This document shows, one piece after another, positions 1-8,136 of a stretch of 64,000 nt of DNA. A program made the translations under genes and the position numbers. Origin of the DNA: Bacteroidales bacterium (lineage in GTDB: Bacteria; Bacteroidota; Bacteroidia; Bacteroidales; UBA932); assembly GCA_017960545.1 (NCBI GenBank), contig JAGCYZ010000003.1, forward strand, positions 1 through 64,000. The letters run 5' to 3'. Under the pieces are notes generated by a model. The model ran no database searches. It had not been told where the DNA came from and saw only the letters and a program-made list of their open reading frames with translations. Numbering within the stretch: the first letter of the stretch is position 1; every line of letters begins with the position of its first letter.

Positions 1-1019
1 CGGTGCTTCTCCGGGTCATACAGCATTCCCGTACACAGGCAGCGCGTATAATTGTTTCTTTGCAGTACGTCAAAATTGATGCAGTTCTGGCATCCCTTCC
101 AGAATTCAGGATCGTCAGTGAGTTCCGAGAAGGTAACCGGGACGTATCCCAGTTCCGTGTTGATCTTCATTACGGCCAGGCCGGTTGTGAGACCAAAGAT
201 ACGTGCGTTGGGGAATTTCTCGCGGGAGAGCTCGAAAGCCTTGTGCTTGATGTCCTTGGCCAGGCCCTTGCCCCTGAACTTCTCCTTTACTATGAGTCCG
301 GAATTTGCCACGAACTTGCCGTGACCCCAGCTCTCAATGTAGCAGAAGCCGGCGAATTCATCCCTGTAAAGGGCTATGATGGCCTTGCCCTCGCGCATCT
401 TGCTCTCTACGTATTCAGGGTCGCGCTTGGCAATGCCGGTGCCGCGTACCTTGGCGGCGTCCTCTATGGTCTTGAGGATTTCCGGTATGTATTTGATATG
501 CTCGGTAGATGCCACCTCAATGAGGAAGCTCTTGGTAAGCTGCTTCTCCTCAATTCCCGGAATATATACCGCCAGGTCCCTCATCACCGCCTCGGGCGTG
601 AAGTTGTCACGCAGGGCGAGCAGCAGGGAGTCGTCTCCAGCCACGGTGCCCATTATGTATGCGGACTTCACCCTCTGGTCAATTGTAGATGCCACCAGGT
701 TGGCGTAACCCGGAATTGTCTTGAGAAGGGCCAGGGAGTGTGAAAACTCAATGCTAACTATTCCGTCAAGTATTGTGGGTACGGGTTTTGGCCTGGAATG
801 GGTCATGGAGGACGGCTGGATCCTGTAAACATATCCATCCTCAGTTGGAACCTTTACAATATGGAGTTCTTTAAGGTCTCTTGACAACGTTGCCTGGGTG
901 AAGGCGAATCCCTTGTCCTTGAGCAGGGAGGCCAGCCTTTCCTGATTTGAAATGCGGGCCGCGGAGACCAATGCCTTTATGGCCGCCTGCCGTTCCGCCT
1001 TAGATTTTTCTACTTGCAT
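1..1019 (-). CDS. argR: Arginine repressor fused to GNAT N-acyltransferase (3' end outside window)
   Basis: Translating the minus strand from ATG 1019-1017 gives an open frame of about 339 residues that runs off the window edge. Residues 1-155 are ArgR: an N-terminal winged helix with TQATLSRDLKELH and the C-terminal arginine-binding/oligomerisation motif GTVAGDDS. From about residue 160 the same frame continues as a GNAT acyltransferase with the acyl-CoA motif RGKGLAK and the stretch GLTTGLAVMKINTELGY. I checked the junction codon by codon (positions 660-481) and found no stop and no frame change. From memory, related Bacteroidales carry argR and this acyltransferase as separate adjacent genes at the head of the arginine operon. 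I infer that the GNAT part makes N-acylglutamate; its substrate is unproven. Other arg genes presumably lie beyond position 1. Confidence 0.88.
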   Translation of the reverse strand, partial: MQVEKSKAERQAAIKALVSAARISNQERLASLLKDKGFAFTQATLSRDLKELHIVKVPTEDGYVYRIQPSSMTHSRPKPVPTILDGIVSIEFSHSLALLKTIPGYANLVASTIDQRVKSAYIMGTVAGDDSLLLALRDNFTPEAVMRDLAVYIPGIEEKQLTKSFLIEVASTEHIKYIPEILKTIEDAAKVRGTGIAKRDPEYVESKMREGKAIIALYRDEFAGFCYIESWGHGKFVANSGLIVKEKFRGKGLAKDIKHKAFELSREKFPNARIFGLTTGLAVMKINTELGYVPVTFSELTDDPEFWKGCQNCINFDVLQRNNYTRCLCTGMLYDPEKH

Positions 1020-1033
1020 ATATATACACTTGT

Positions 1034-1051
1034 TTTGTATTTTTATGCAAA
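1034..1051. promoter_or_regulatory. ARG-box-like operator
   Basis: The 18-mer TTTGTATTTTTATGCAAA agrees with the enterobacterial ARG box (wnTGAATwwwwATTCAnw) at all but two positions. It overlaps the last four bases of the argR -7 element and the start-site region, so bound repressor would block initiation. This suggests autoregulation by the ArgR-GNAT fusion. The motif match is seen; the binding is inferred. Confidence 0.6.
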
Positions 1052-1078
1052 GTTAATAGAAGTTCTTCTTTTTGCAAG
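1048..1078 (-). promoter_or_regulatory. Promoter of argR fusion
   Basis: On the minus strand the order is CTTG, 19 bases, then TAACTTTG (plus-strand CAAG at 1075-1078 and CAAAGTTA at 1048-1055). This is the Bacteroidetes -33/-7 arrangement (TTTG, about 19 bases, TAnnTTTG) with one mismatch in the -33. The predicted start leaves a 5' leader of roughly 20-25 bases before the ATG at 1019. The pyr operon promoter has the same CTTG-N19-TAACTTTG layout. Confidence 0.65.
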
Positions 1079-1079
1079 A

Positions 1080-1087
1080 TATTTTTG
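1080..1087 (+). promoter_or_regulatory. Putative his operon -7 element
   Basis: TATTTTTG matches TAnnTTTG and lies 37 bases before the leader-peptide ATG. No TTTG-like -33 box sits at the usual spacing in this AT-rich stretch, so the assignment is tentative. Confidence 0.4.
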
Positions 1088-1124
1088 AAATTTTATTAAA
1101 AAATTGTTTTCTTTGCATAAGAGT

Positions 1125-1175
1125 ATGACAAACAACAGTATCATAACCCTTCATCACCATCACCACCGTATCTGA
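1125..1175 (+). CDS. hisL: Histidine operon leader peptide with five His codons in a row
   Basis: ATG at 1125 begins a 16-codon frame, MTNNSIITLHHHHHRI, ending in TGA at 1173-1175. Codons 10-14 (1152-1166) are CAT CAC CAT CAC CAC. It lies 88 bases upstream of hisG and is followed by a pause-type hairpin and then an intrinsic terminator. This is the arrangement of the enterobacterial his attenuator, where ribosome stalling at His codons under His-tRNA shortage prevents termination. Five consecutive His codons in such a short frame at exactly this place are very unlikely by chance. Confidence 0.9.
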   Translation: MTNNSIITLHHHHHRI

Positions 1176-1238
1176 AGATAAGGCGGTTCAGGCTGTTGTA
1201 ATTAATATATTTTAGTTATGTAGTATGGACTTGCCCGC
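1165..1238 (+). promoter_or_regulatory. his attenuator: pause hairpin and candidate antiterminator
   Basis: ACCG-TATC (1165-1172) can pair with GATA...CGGT (1177-1187) around a TGAA loop with a three-base bulge. The 5' arm contains the last His codons and the end of the leader frame. GCGG at 1183-1186, in the 3' arm, can instead pair with CCGC at 1235-1238, which overlaps the 5' arm and loop of the terminator. A ribosome stalled on the His codons would melt the first hairpin and favour the second pairing. The alternative helix is short, so the exact antiterminator needs a folding calculation. Confidence 0.6.
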
Positions 1239-1256
1239 TGTAGGCAAGTTTTTTTT
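1229..1256 (+). terminator. his leader intrinsic terminator
   Basis: ACTTGCC (1229-1235) pairs perfectly with GGCAAGT (1243-1249) around a seven-base loop, and the T run continues to 1256. It sits only seven bases before the hisG ATG. As it stands ahead of the first structural gene, it can only be a regulated (attenuating) terminator. Confidence 0.85.
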
Positions 1257-1263
1257 GTCAATT

Positions 1264-2115
1264 ATGTTAAAGATAGCACTTCAATCCAAGGGCCGGCTCA
1301 ACGAAGAGAGCCTCTCACTGCTCGCCAGCATAGGGATAAACGTAGATGAGCCAAAACGCAAATTCATTTCCAAGGCCAGGAATTTTGATATAGAGACGCT
1401 GTTCCTCAGGGACGACGACATTCCCCTTGTGGTGGCTTCGGGCACCGCTTCGCTGGGAATAGTGGGAATGAACGAGGTGGCTGAAAAGGGCGCGGACGTA
1501 GAGATTGTCAAGCAACTGGGCTTTGGCGGCTGCCGCATTAGCCTGGCTATACCCAAGGCGGACAAATATGAAGGCCTGGAGTATTTCCGCGGCAAGCGCA
1601 TAGCCACTTCATATCCCAGGATACTCAAGGATTTCCTTGACAAGAACGGGATAGAGGCTACTATTGAGATAATAACGGGGTCTGTGGAGATTGCCCCCGC
1701 GGCTGGAATAGCAGACTGCATTTTCGACATTGTTTCCTCCGGAAGCACGCTGGTTTCCAACGGGCTGGTGGAGGTTGAGCGGGTGTTCGAGTCGGAGGCC
1801 GTGCTCATAGCGAACAAGAATATGTCAGCGCAGGACAGGGAGACTCTGGGGGAGATCCTGTTCAGGATCGATTCCCACCTGATGAGCAGCGGAAAGAAGT
1901 ACCTTCTGATGAACATCCCCACTGCGGCGCTGGACCAGGCGGTGCGGATCCTGCCGGCAATGCGCAGCCCAACCGTGATGCCTCTGGCATCTGAAGGTTG
2001 GTGCTCCCTGCATTCCGTGGTGGAGGCTGACACCCTCTGGGAGAAAGTGCGCCTGCTCAAGGCCATAGGCGCTGAAGGAATATTGGTGATAGACCTGGAT
2101 AAAATAATACTGTAA
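1264..2115 (+). CDS. hisG: ATP phosphoribosyltransferase
   Basis: HisG catalyses the first step of histidine synthesis, ATP plus PRPP to phosphoribosyl-ATP, in the cytoplasm. The 283-residue product starts MLKIALQSKGRL, shows the typical FLRDDDIP and GTASLGIVG segments, the PRPP-binding stretch DIVSSGSTLVSNGL (about 161-174) and a C-terminal PII-like regulatory domain (SPTVMPLASEGWCS onward), so it is the long, feedback-regulated form. I chose ATG 1264 over the upstream ATG at 1225 because 1225 lies inside the attenuator hairpin region and adds residues absent from homologues. The stop overlaps the hisD-C start (TAATG). Confidence 0.95.
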   Translation: MLKIALQSKGRLNEESLSLLASIGINVDEPKRKFISKARNFDIETLFLRDDDIPLVVASGTASLGIVGMNEVAEKGADVEIVKQLGFGGCRISLAIPKADKYEGLEYFRGKRIATSYPRILKDFLDKNGIEATIEIITGSVEIAPAAGIADCIFDIVSSGSTLVSNGLVEVERVFESEAVLIANKNMSAQDRETLGEILFRIDSHLMSSGKKYLLMNIPTAALDQAVRILPAMRSPTVMPLASEGWCSLHSVVEADTLWEKVRLLKAIGAEGILVIDLDKIIL

Positions 2116-4427
2116 TGGAGATCTGTGTTAATCCGCCCCGAAACCAATGGGCGCGGCTGTGCCAAAGGGCCGTACAGGACAATGAAGGGATACTCAGCCG
2201 TGTGCGTGAGATCCTGGAGCAAGTGCGGCAGGACGGCGATGTTGCCATAATGGACCTTACCCGCCGGATTGACGGCGTGGAACTGGACTGTCTCAAGGTT
2301 TCTGAAGAAGAATTCAGTTATGCGGAAGAGGCGGTAAAGGAAGAGGTCAAGGACGCCATAAGGCAGGCTTACAAGAACATTTACGAATTCCATAAGGCCC
2401 AAAAGTCCTTCCGTGTGGAAATGGAGACCGTAGCGGGTGTCAGGTGCATCCAGAAAAGCGTCCCCATAGGCCGCGTGGGACTGTACATTCCGGGGGGCAC
2501 CGCTCCCCTGTTCTCCACGGTGCTTATGCTGGCCGTGCCGTCGCAGATAGCGGGATGCCGCACGCGCGTGCTGTGCACCCCTGCGGGCAAGGACGGACGC
2601 GTTAATGCGGAGGTGCTGTTCACCGCGCGCCTGTGCGGCATCACCGACGTATTCAAGGCAGGCGGAGCACAGGCCATAGGGGCTATGGCGTATGGAACGC
2701 GAAGCATCCCCAAGGTGGACAAGATATTCGGCCCGGGGAACCGCTATGTGACCCTTGCCAAACAGATCGTGAGCACCGAGAACACCGCCATAGATATGCC
2801 TGCGGGCCCTTCAGAGGTGATGGTCCTTGCAGACGCCTCGGCCAAGGCGGAATATGTGGCCGCAGACCTGCTTTCCCAGGCCGAGCACGGGCGTGACAGC
2901 CAGGCCATCCTGGTATGCCGCAGCGAGGCCTTCGCCAAGGCGGTCGAGGATCAGGTAAGGATACAGGCGGCAAGGCTCCCCCGCGGGGAGATGATACGCA
3001 GCTCCCTGGGCAACAGCAGGATCATTGTGTTTGACGACATTGTGGAAATGCTGAGCTTCGAGGAGACATACGCACCGGAGCATCTCATAATATCAATGGA
3101 GAATGCGCGCGAGATAGCGGAAGTGATTGACTGCGCGGGAAGCATATTCGTGGGCAACTTCAGCCCTGAAAGCGCCGGGGACTACGCTTCCGGAACCAAC
3201 CACACCCTGCCTACGTCAGGCTGGGCGCGTTCCTTCAGCGGCCTGAACCTGGACAGCTTCATGCGCAAGACCACCATCCAGGAACTCAGCCCTTCAGGGC
3301 TCAGGCTCATTGGTGGCTGCATAGAGACAATGGCTACGGCCGAAGGCCTGGACGCACACGCAAACGCAGTGCGCGTGCGTATGGACGAGGCCGCCGGCGC
3401 CCCCAAGGGAGTATTCAGGCTGGAGAGCGCAGTGCGCGACAACATCCGCTCCCTGAAGCCGTACTCCACCGCCAGGGACGAGTACCAGGGAGACCTGGGC
3501 ATTTTCCTGGACGCCAACGAGAACCCGTACCAGAACGGATACAACCGCTATCCTGACCCTCACCAGAAAGCCCTCAAGGAAAAGATATGCGCCCTTAAGA
3601 GCCTCAACCCGGACAACCTGTTCCTGGGCAACGGCAGCGACGAGGCCATAGACCTGGTTTACAGGGTATTCTGCAACCCCGGAAGGGACAACGTGGTTTC
3701 CATAAGCCCCAGCTACGGAATGTACCGCGTAGCCGCGGAGACCAACGACGTAGAATTCAGGGAAGTACTCCTGAACGAGGACTTCTCCATAAATATGGAA
3801 CAGCTGGAGAAAGCGGTGGACGCATCTACAAAGGTCATTTTCCTCTGCTCTCCCAACAACCCCACAGGCAATGCACTGGACTTTGACCAGATAATGCGCA
3901 TAGCAAGGGGATTCCGCGGGATTGTGGTCGTTGACGAGGCTTACAGCGACTTCTGCACCGGAAAGAGCGCCGCCCTTATGCGTGACAACATAGTGGTACT
4001 GCAGACCCTGTCCAAGGCCTGGGGCCTTGCCGGGCTCAGGATTGGACTGGCCATTGCGGACAAACGCATAATAAGGCTGTTCTCAATGGTCAAGTACCCT
4101 TACAACATAAGCAAAGCCGCAATGGACGTCGCAATGGAAAGGCTCAGCGCACCGTCCACGGAACAGGTCCGTATGATCATTGAAGAGCGCGGAAGGCTCT
4201 TTGAGGAACTGCCAAGGATTGGAATAGTCCGCAAGGTATGGCCAAGCCAGGCCAACTTCCTGCTGGTGCGTTTCGACGATCCCGCCTATGTCTATGACCG
4301 GTTGATTTCCAACGGCGTCATTGTCCGCAACAGGGATTCCGCCCCGCTTTGCAAAGGCTGCCTGCGCATTACCGTAGGTACCAGGGAAGAAAATGACAAA
4401 CTTATAAGTATATTGCAGAGTCTATGA
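2115..4427 (+). CDS. hisD-hisC: Histidinol dehydrogenase - histidinol-phosphate aminotransferase fusion
   Basis: One 770-codon frame encodes two histidine enzymes. Residues 1 to about 425 are HisD (histidinol to histidine, NAD- and zinc-dependent) with [25 protein letters not shown] and [13 protein letters not shown]. From about residue 436 it is HisC, a PLP aminotransferase with [28 protein letters not shown] and the PLP lysine in [12 protein letters not shown] (K634). Both halves look complete and keep their catalytic residues. In most bacteria, including those Bacteroides operons I know, hisD and hisC are separate neighbours, so this is a stop-codon-loss fusion that preserves gene order. 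The end overlaps hisB by ATGA. Confidence 0.95.
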   Translation: MEICVNPPRNQWARLCQRAVQDNEGILSRVREILEQVRQDGDVAIMDLTRRIDGVELDCLKVSEEEFSYAEEAVKEEVKDAIRQAYKNIYEFHKAQKSFRVEMETVAGVRCIQKSVPIGRVGLYIPGGTAPLFSTVLMLAVPSQIAGCRTRVLCTPAGKDGRVNAEVLFTARLCGITDVFKAGGAQAIGAMAYGTRSIPKVDKIFGPGNRYVTLAKQIVSTENTAIDMPAGPSEVMVLADASAKAEYVAADLLSQAEHGRDSQAILVCRSEAFAKAVEDQVRIQAARLPRGEMIRSSLGNSRIIVFDDIVEMLSFEETYAPEHLIISMENAREIAEVIDCAGSIFVGNFSPESAGDYASGTNHTLPTSGWARSFSGLNLDSFMRKTTIQELSPSGLRLIGGCIETMATAEGLDAHANAVRVRMDEAAGAPKGVFRLESAVRDNIRSLKPYSTARDEYQGDLGIFLDANENPYQNGYNRYPDPHQKALKEKICALKSLNPDNLFLGNGSDEAIDLVYRVFCNPGRDNVVSISPSYGMYRVAAETNDVEFREVLLNEDFSINMEQLEKAVDASTKVIFLCSPNNPTGNALDFDQIMRIARGFRGIVVVDEAYSDFCTGKSAALMRDNIVVLQTLSKAWGLAGLRIGLAIADKRIIRLFSMVKYPYNISKAAMDVAMERLSAPSTEQVRMIIEERGRLFEELPRIGIVRKVWPSQANFLLVRFDDPAYVYDRLISNGVIVRNRDSAPLCKGCLRITVGTREENDKLISILQSL

Positions 4428-5488
4428 AAAGAGTATTGTTCATTGACCGTGACGGCACAATATTAGCCGAGCCCGCGGACGAGCAGGTGGATTCCCTGGA
4501 GAAGATGGAATTCATCCCCGGAGCCATCAGCGGCCTGCGAAGCATAGCCAGTCTGGGGTACGAGCTTGTAATGGCAACCAACCAGGATGGTCTGGGCACT
4601 CCCTCGTTCCCGGAAGAGGATTTCTGGCCGGCTCACAACAAGATGCTGGGTATCCTCAAGGGCGAGGGCGTGGAGTTCGACGACTTCCTCATAGACGAAC
4701 ACTTCCCCGCAGACAACTCCCCTTTCCGCAAGCCGGGAACAGGTATGTTCGGGAAGTATGTGGGCAACCCGGAATATGACCTTGCAGGCAGCTGGGTGAT
4801 AGGAGACCGCGACACGGACGCACAGCTGGCCACAAACCTGGGAACGGGATTCCTCAAGGTGGAAGGCCCGGACAGCTGGGCGCAGATAGCGGAAGCGCTG
4901 CGCAGCACTGTCCGCAGGGCCCAGGTGTCCCGCAAGACAAAGGAGACGGACATCCAGGTTGTAATAGACCTGGACGGGAAAGGCCCGTACGGCATTGACA
5001 CCGGGCTCAAGTTCTTCGACCATATGCTGGACCAGATCGCCCATCACAGCGGAGCCTCCCTGCTGGTCAAATGCAAGGGAGACCTTGAAGTGGACGAGCA
5101 CCACACAATGGAAGACGTTGCCATTGCGCTGGGAGAGGCCATAGCCTCCGCGCTGGGCGACAAGCGCGGCATTGGCCGCTACGGTTTCGCCCTGCCTATG
5201 GACGAGAGCCGCGCCCTGGTGCTCCTTGACTTTGGCGGCCGCATTGACTTTGCGTGGGACGTGGAGTTCACCCGCGAGTACGTGGGAGACACCCCCACGG
5301 AGATGTTCAAGCACTTCTTCCAGTCCCTGTGCTCCGCTTCAAAATGCAACCTGCGCATAGAGGCCAAAGGCGAGAACAACCACCACATTGCCGAGGCGGT
5401 TTTCAAGGCATACGCCCGCGCCCTCAAGATGGCCATAAAGCGAGACGTTTTCAGTTACGAACTTCCCAGCAGCAAAGGACTGTTATGA
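4424..5488 (+). CDS. hisB: Bifunctional histidinol-phosphatase / imidazoleglycerol-phosphate dehydratase
   Basis: The 354-residue product is the bifunctional HisB. Residues 1-160 form a HAD-type phosphatase (DRDGT with nucleophile D8; VIGDRDTD), and residues from about 168 to the end are the manganese-dependent dehydratase ([41 protein letters not shown]). The zinc-loop cysteines of the E. coli phosphatase half (CPHLPADECDCRKP) are not conserved: here the stretch reads [14 protein letters not shown], keeping only the His. I believe other Bacteroidetes HisB proteins share this. It overlaps both neighbours by four bases, indicating translational coupling. Confidence 0.94.
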   Translation: MKRVLFIDRDGTILAEPADEQVDSLEKMEFIPGAISGLRSIASLGYELVMATNQDGLGTPSFPEEDFWPAHNKMLGILKGEGVEFDDFLIDEHFPADNSPFRKPGTGMFGKYVGNPEYDLAGSWVIGDRDTDAQLATNLGTGFLKVEGPDSWAQIAEALRSTVRRAQVSRKTKETDIQVVIDLDGKGPYGIDTGLKFFDHMLDQIAHHSGASLLVKCKGDLEVDEHHTMEDVAIALGEAIASALGDKRGIGRYGFALPMDESRALVLLDFGGRIDFAWDVEFTREYVGDTPTEMFKHFFQSLCSASKCNLRIEAKGENNHHIAEAVFKAYARALKMAIKRDVFSYELPSSKGLL

Positions 5489-6069
5489 TAGCGATCATTG
5501 ATTATAAGATGGGCAACCTGCGCTCAGTGAAGAACGCCCTCTCCAGACTTGGGGCGGAATATACGGTTACCGACGATGCCGCCGCCATAGTTGCGGCGGA
5601 CAAGGTCCTGCTGCCCGGCGTAGGCTACGCCGCGCAGGCAATGGCCAACCTCCGCGAACGCGGCCTTGTGGATGTGATCCGCGGCCTGCGCAAGCCCGTG
5701 CTGGGCATCTGCATAGGGATGCAGGTGCTCTGCCGCTACAGCGAGGAGGGCGACACCCCCTGCCTGGACGTCTTTGACACGGATGTCCGCCTCTTCAAGG
5801 CGTCGGAGGACCTCAAGGTGCCCCATATGGGCTGGAACTCCATCTCCAACCTGGATTCCAAGCTGTTCAAGGGCGTGGACGAAGGCTCGTACGTTTACTT
5901 CGTACACTCCTACCGCCCCGGGCTGTGCCAGGACACCATTGCCACTTCAAGGCACGGCGACCTGTTCAGCGCCGCCCTCAAATACGAGAATTTCTACGGT
6001 ACGCAGTTCCATCCGGAAAAGAGCGGAGACGTAGGCGAAAAGATACTTTCCAACTTCCTGGCCCTATGA
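5485..6069 (+). CDS. hisH: Imidazole glycerol phosphate synthase, glutaminase subunit
   Basis: HisH supplies ammonia from glutamine to HisF. The product (194 residues from ATG 5485, which overlaps the hisB stop as ATGA) begins [19 protein letters not shown] and carries an intact class I amidotransferase triad: the Cys in GICIGMQVL and the His-Glu pair in [10 protein letters not shown]. This matters because two other glutaminase enzymes in the window, PurF and CarA, have lost catalytic residues. An in-frame ATG 231 bases further upstream lies inside hisB and was rejected. Confidence 0.94.
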   Translation: MIAIIDYKMGNLRSVKNALSRLGAEYTVTDDAAAIVAADKVLLPGVGYAAQAMANLRERGLVDVIRGLRKPVLGICIGMQVLCRYSEEGDTPCLDVFDTDVRLFKASEDLKVPHMGWNSISNLDSKLFKGVDEGSYVYFVHSYRPGLCQDTIATSRHGDLFSAALKYENFYGTQFHPEKSGDVGEKILSNFLAL

Positions 6070-6791
6070 TAGAGGTTATCCCCGCAATTGACATAATTGA
6101 AGGGCGCTGCGTGCGCCTGAGCCAGGGAGACTACGGCCGCTCAAAGACCTACGGAGACCCCCTGGATATGGCCAAGGCGTTTGCGGACGCCGGGGCGTCC
6201 CGCGTCCACCTTGTGGACCTGGACGGCGCAAAGGCGTCCTCCCCCTCCAACCTGGCCGTGCTTGAGAAGATAGCTTCGCTTGGAGCTATGCGCTCCGAGT
6301 GGGGCGGCGGAATCAAGTCCGCCCAGGCCCTGCGCAGCGTCTTTGACGCCGGCGCTGACTACGCCATCGTCGGCAGCATAGCCGCCCTGGAGCCTGACCT
6401 CTTCGCAGGGTGGCTGCAAGCCTTCGGCCCGGAAAAACTCATCCTTGGCGCCGATGTCAAGAACGCCAGGATTGCGGTGAAAGGCTGGCTGGAAGAGTCT
6501 GCACTGGGCATAGAAGACCTCCTTGAGAAGTTCCGCCCCCACGGGCTGGTGCAGGTAATATGCACGGACATTTCCAAGGACGGAATGCTCTGCGGCCCCT
6601 CGGAGGAAATGTACACCCAACTGAAAAGCAGTTTCCCGGAGATGGAGTTCACCGTATCCGGAGGCATCAGCGAGAACGCGGACATTGAACGGATAGAGGA
6701 ACTGGGACTCCCCCGCGTCATTGTAGGAAAGGCCTTCTACGAGGGCCGCATAACACTTAAAGAGTTAGCAAAATGGTGGCAAAACGCATAA
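6066..6791 (+). CDS. hisA: ProFAR isomerase
   Basis: HisA isomerises phosphoribosylformimino-AICAR phosphate in the fourth step of the pathway. It is a 241-residue half-barrel-duplicated TIM barrel. [18 protein letters not shown] holds the N-terminal catalytic Asp, and CTDISKDGMLCGPS holds the second catalytic Asp with the phosphate-binding strands VSGGIS and VIVGKAFYEG. The start overlaps the hisH stop (ATGA), and the 3' end overlaps hisF by 19 bases. Confidence 0.94.
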   Translation: MIEVIPAIDIIEGRCVRLSQGDYGRSKTYGDPLDMAKAFADAGASRVHLVDLDGAKASSPSNLAVLEKIASLGAMRSEWGGGIKSAQALRSVFDAGADYAIVGSIAALEPDLFAGWLQAFGPEKLILGADVKNARIAVKGWLEESALGIEDLLEKFRPHGLVQVICTDISKDGMLCGPSEEMYTQLKSSFPEMEFTVSGGISENADIERIEELGLPRVIVGKAFYEGRITLKELAKWWQNA

Positions 6792-7531
6792 TCCCCTGCC
6801 TGGACGTAAACGAGGGCAGGACGGTCAAGGGTATTAATTTCGTGAGCCTCAGGGATGTGGGAGACCCTGTGGAACTGGGCGCCCACTATGCCCGCGAAGG
6901 CGCGGACGAACTGGTTTACCTTGACATCAGCGCCACGCACGAGGGCCGCCACACCTTCACCAAACTGGTGGAAAGGATAGCGGACCACATCAACATCCCC
7001 TTCACCGTAGGAGGAGGCATCTCCACTATGGAAGATGCGGAAAGGCTCCTTAACGCCGGAGCCGACAAGATCTCCGTGAACAGCGCCGCCATTGCCAATC
7101 CGCAAATCATAGACACCCTGGCAAACCGCTACGGCTGCCAGTTCGTGGTGAGCGCCATCGACGCCAAGCTTACGCCTGACGGCCGCTGGCTGGCCACCAC
7201 TCACGGCGGCCGCCGCCTCACGGACAAGGAGCTCTTCGCCTGGGCCCACGAGGTGCAGGAGCGCGGCGCCGGAGAGATCCTCCTCACCTCAATGGAGCAC
7301 GACGGCGTCCGCCAGGGCTACCCCTGCGAGCTGTTCGCACAACTCTGCTCACAGCTCAGCATCCCGGTGATCGCCTCCGGCGGCGCGGGTAGCATCCAGG
7401 ACATTGCGGACGTGCTCACCAAGGGCAAGGCGGATGCAGCCCTCGCCGCCAGCATCTTCCACTACGGCACATACAAGATTTCAGAGGTCAAGAAAGCCCT
7501 CGCAGAACAAGGAATAAACGTACGGTTATGA
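6773..7531 (+). CDS. hisF: Imidazole glycerol phosphate synthase, cyclase subunit
   Basis: HisF closes the imidazole ring using ammonia from HisH and releases AICAR, which feeds purine synthesis through PurH encoded nearby. The 252-residue TIM barrel starts MVAKRIIPCLDVNEGRTVKG (catalytic Asp in LDVNEGR), continues with VYLDISATHEGR and FTVGGGIST, and has the second catalytic Asp in LLTSMEHDGVRQGY. It overlaps hisA and, by four bases, hisIE. Confidence 0.95.
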   Translation: MVAKRIIPCLDVNEGRTVKGINFVSLRDVGDPVELGAHYAREGADELVYLDISATHEGRHTFTKLVERIADHINIPFTVGGGISTMEDAERLLNAGADKISVNSAAIANPQIIDTLANRYGCQFVVSAIDAKLTPDGRWLATTHGGRRLTDKELFAWAHEVQERGAGEILLTSMEHDGVRQGYPCELFAQLCSQLSIPVIASGGAGSIQDIADVLTKGKADAALAASIFHYGTYKISEVKKALAEQGINVRL

Positions 7532-8130
7532 TAGAATTCAAAGATCTCAACCTGGAGAAATGCGCAGACGGCCTTGTGCCGGTAATAATCCAGGACTGCA
7601 CCACCCTCAAGGTCCTTATGCTGGGTTATATGGACGAGGAAGCCCTCCAGAAAACCCAGGAAGAGGGCAAGGTCACCTTCTGGTCCCGCAGCAAAGGCCG
7701 CCTCTGGACCAAAGGCGAGACCAGCGGCAACTACCTGCTGGTCAAGGAAATATATGCAGACTGCGATGCGGACACCCTTCTGATCAAGGCAAAACCCGTA
7801 GGCCCCACCTGCCACCGCGGCACCACCGCCTGCTTCGACACCCCTGAGGACGAAGGCTTCATCCGCTCCCTCGCCCGCCTTATCCAGGACCGCCACGCCA
7901 AAATGCCGGAAGGCTCCTACACCACAAAGCTGTTCATCAAAGGCTCCAAGACCATTGCAAAGAAATTCAGCGAGGAAAGCAGCGAGTGCATAATAGAAGC
8001 CGTCGCAGGCAACCGCGATAGATTCCTATACGAAGCCTGCGACGTTATGTATCACTATCTTGTCCTCCTGGAGCAGATGGGCGTCAGCCTCTCCGACATC
8101 GAAAAGGAACTCGCCCTCCGCCACCGCTAG
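7528..8130 (+). CDS. hisIE: Bifunctional phosphoribosyl-AMP cyclohydrolase / phosphoribosyl-ATP pyrophosphatase
   Basis: The 200-residue fusion performs steps two and three of the pathway. Residues 1-105 are HisI, with the metal-binding segments SKGRLWTKGETSGN, DCDADTLL and PTCHRGTTACF. Residues from about 110 are HisE, an all-alpha NTP pyrophosphohydrolase domain with KKFSEESSECIIEA and DVMYHYLVLLEQ. It is the last gene of the operon. Its stop lies six bases from the convergent hydrolase stop, with no terminator visible between them. Confidence 0.94.
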   Translation: MIEFKDLNLEKCADGLVPVIIQDCTTLKVLMLGYMDEEALQKTQEEGKVTFWSRSKGRLWTKGETSGNYLLVKEIYADCDADTLLIKAKPVGPTCHRGTTACFDTPEDEGFIRSLARLIQDRHAKMPEGSYTTKLFIKGSKTIAKKFSEESSECIIEAVAGNRDRFLYEACDVMYHYLVLLEQMGVSLSDIEKELALRHR

Positions 8131-8136
8131 AGCTGA

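Noticed and set aside
1225..1263. Upstream ATG 1225 as the hisG start
   Set aside because: It lies within the terminator region and adds 13 residues not expected for HisG; ATG 1264 matches the family N-terminus.
1281..2402. Long open frames antisense to the his, pur and pyr genes (for example about 370 codons opposite hisG)
   Set aside because: They mirror the codon periodicity of well-identified genes on the other strand, have no recognisable domains, and lack promoters or ribosome sites.
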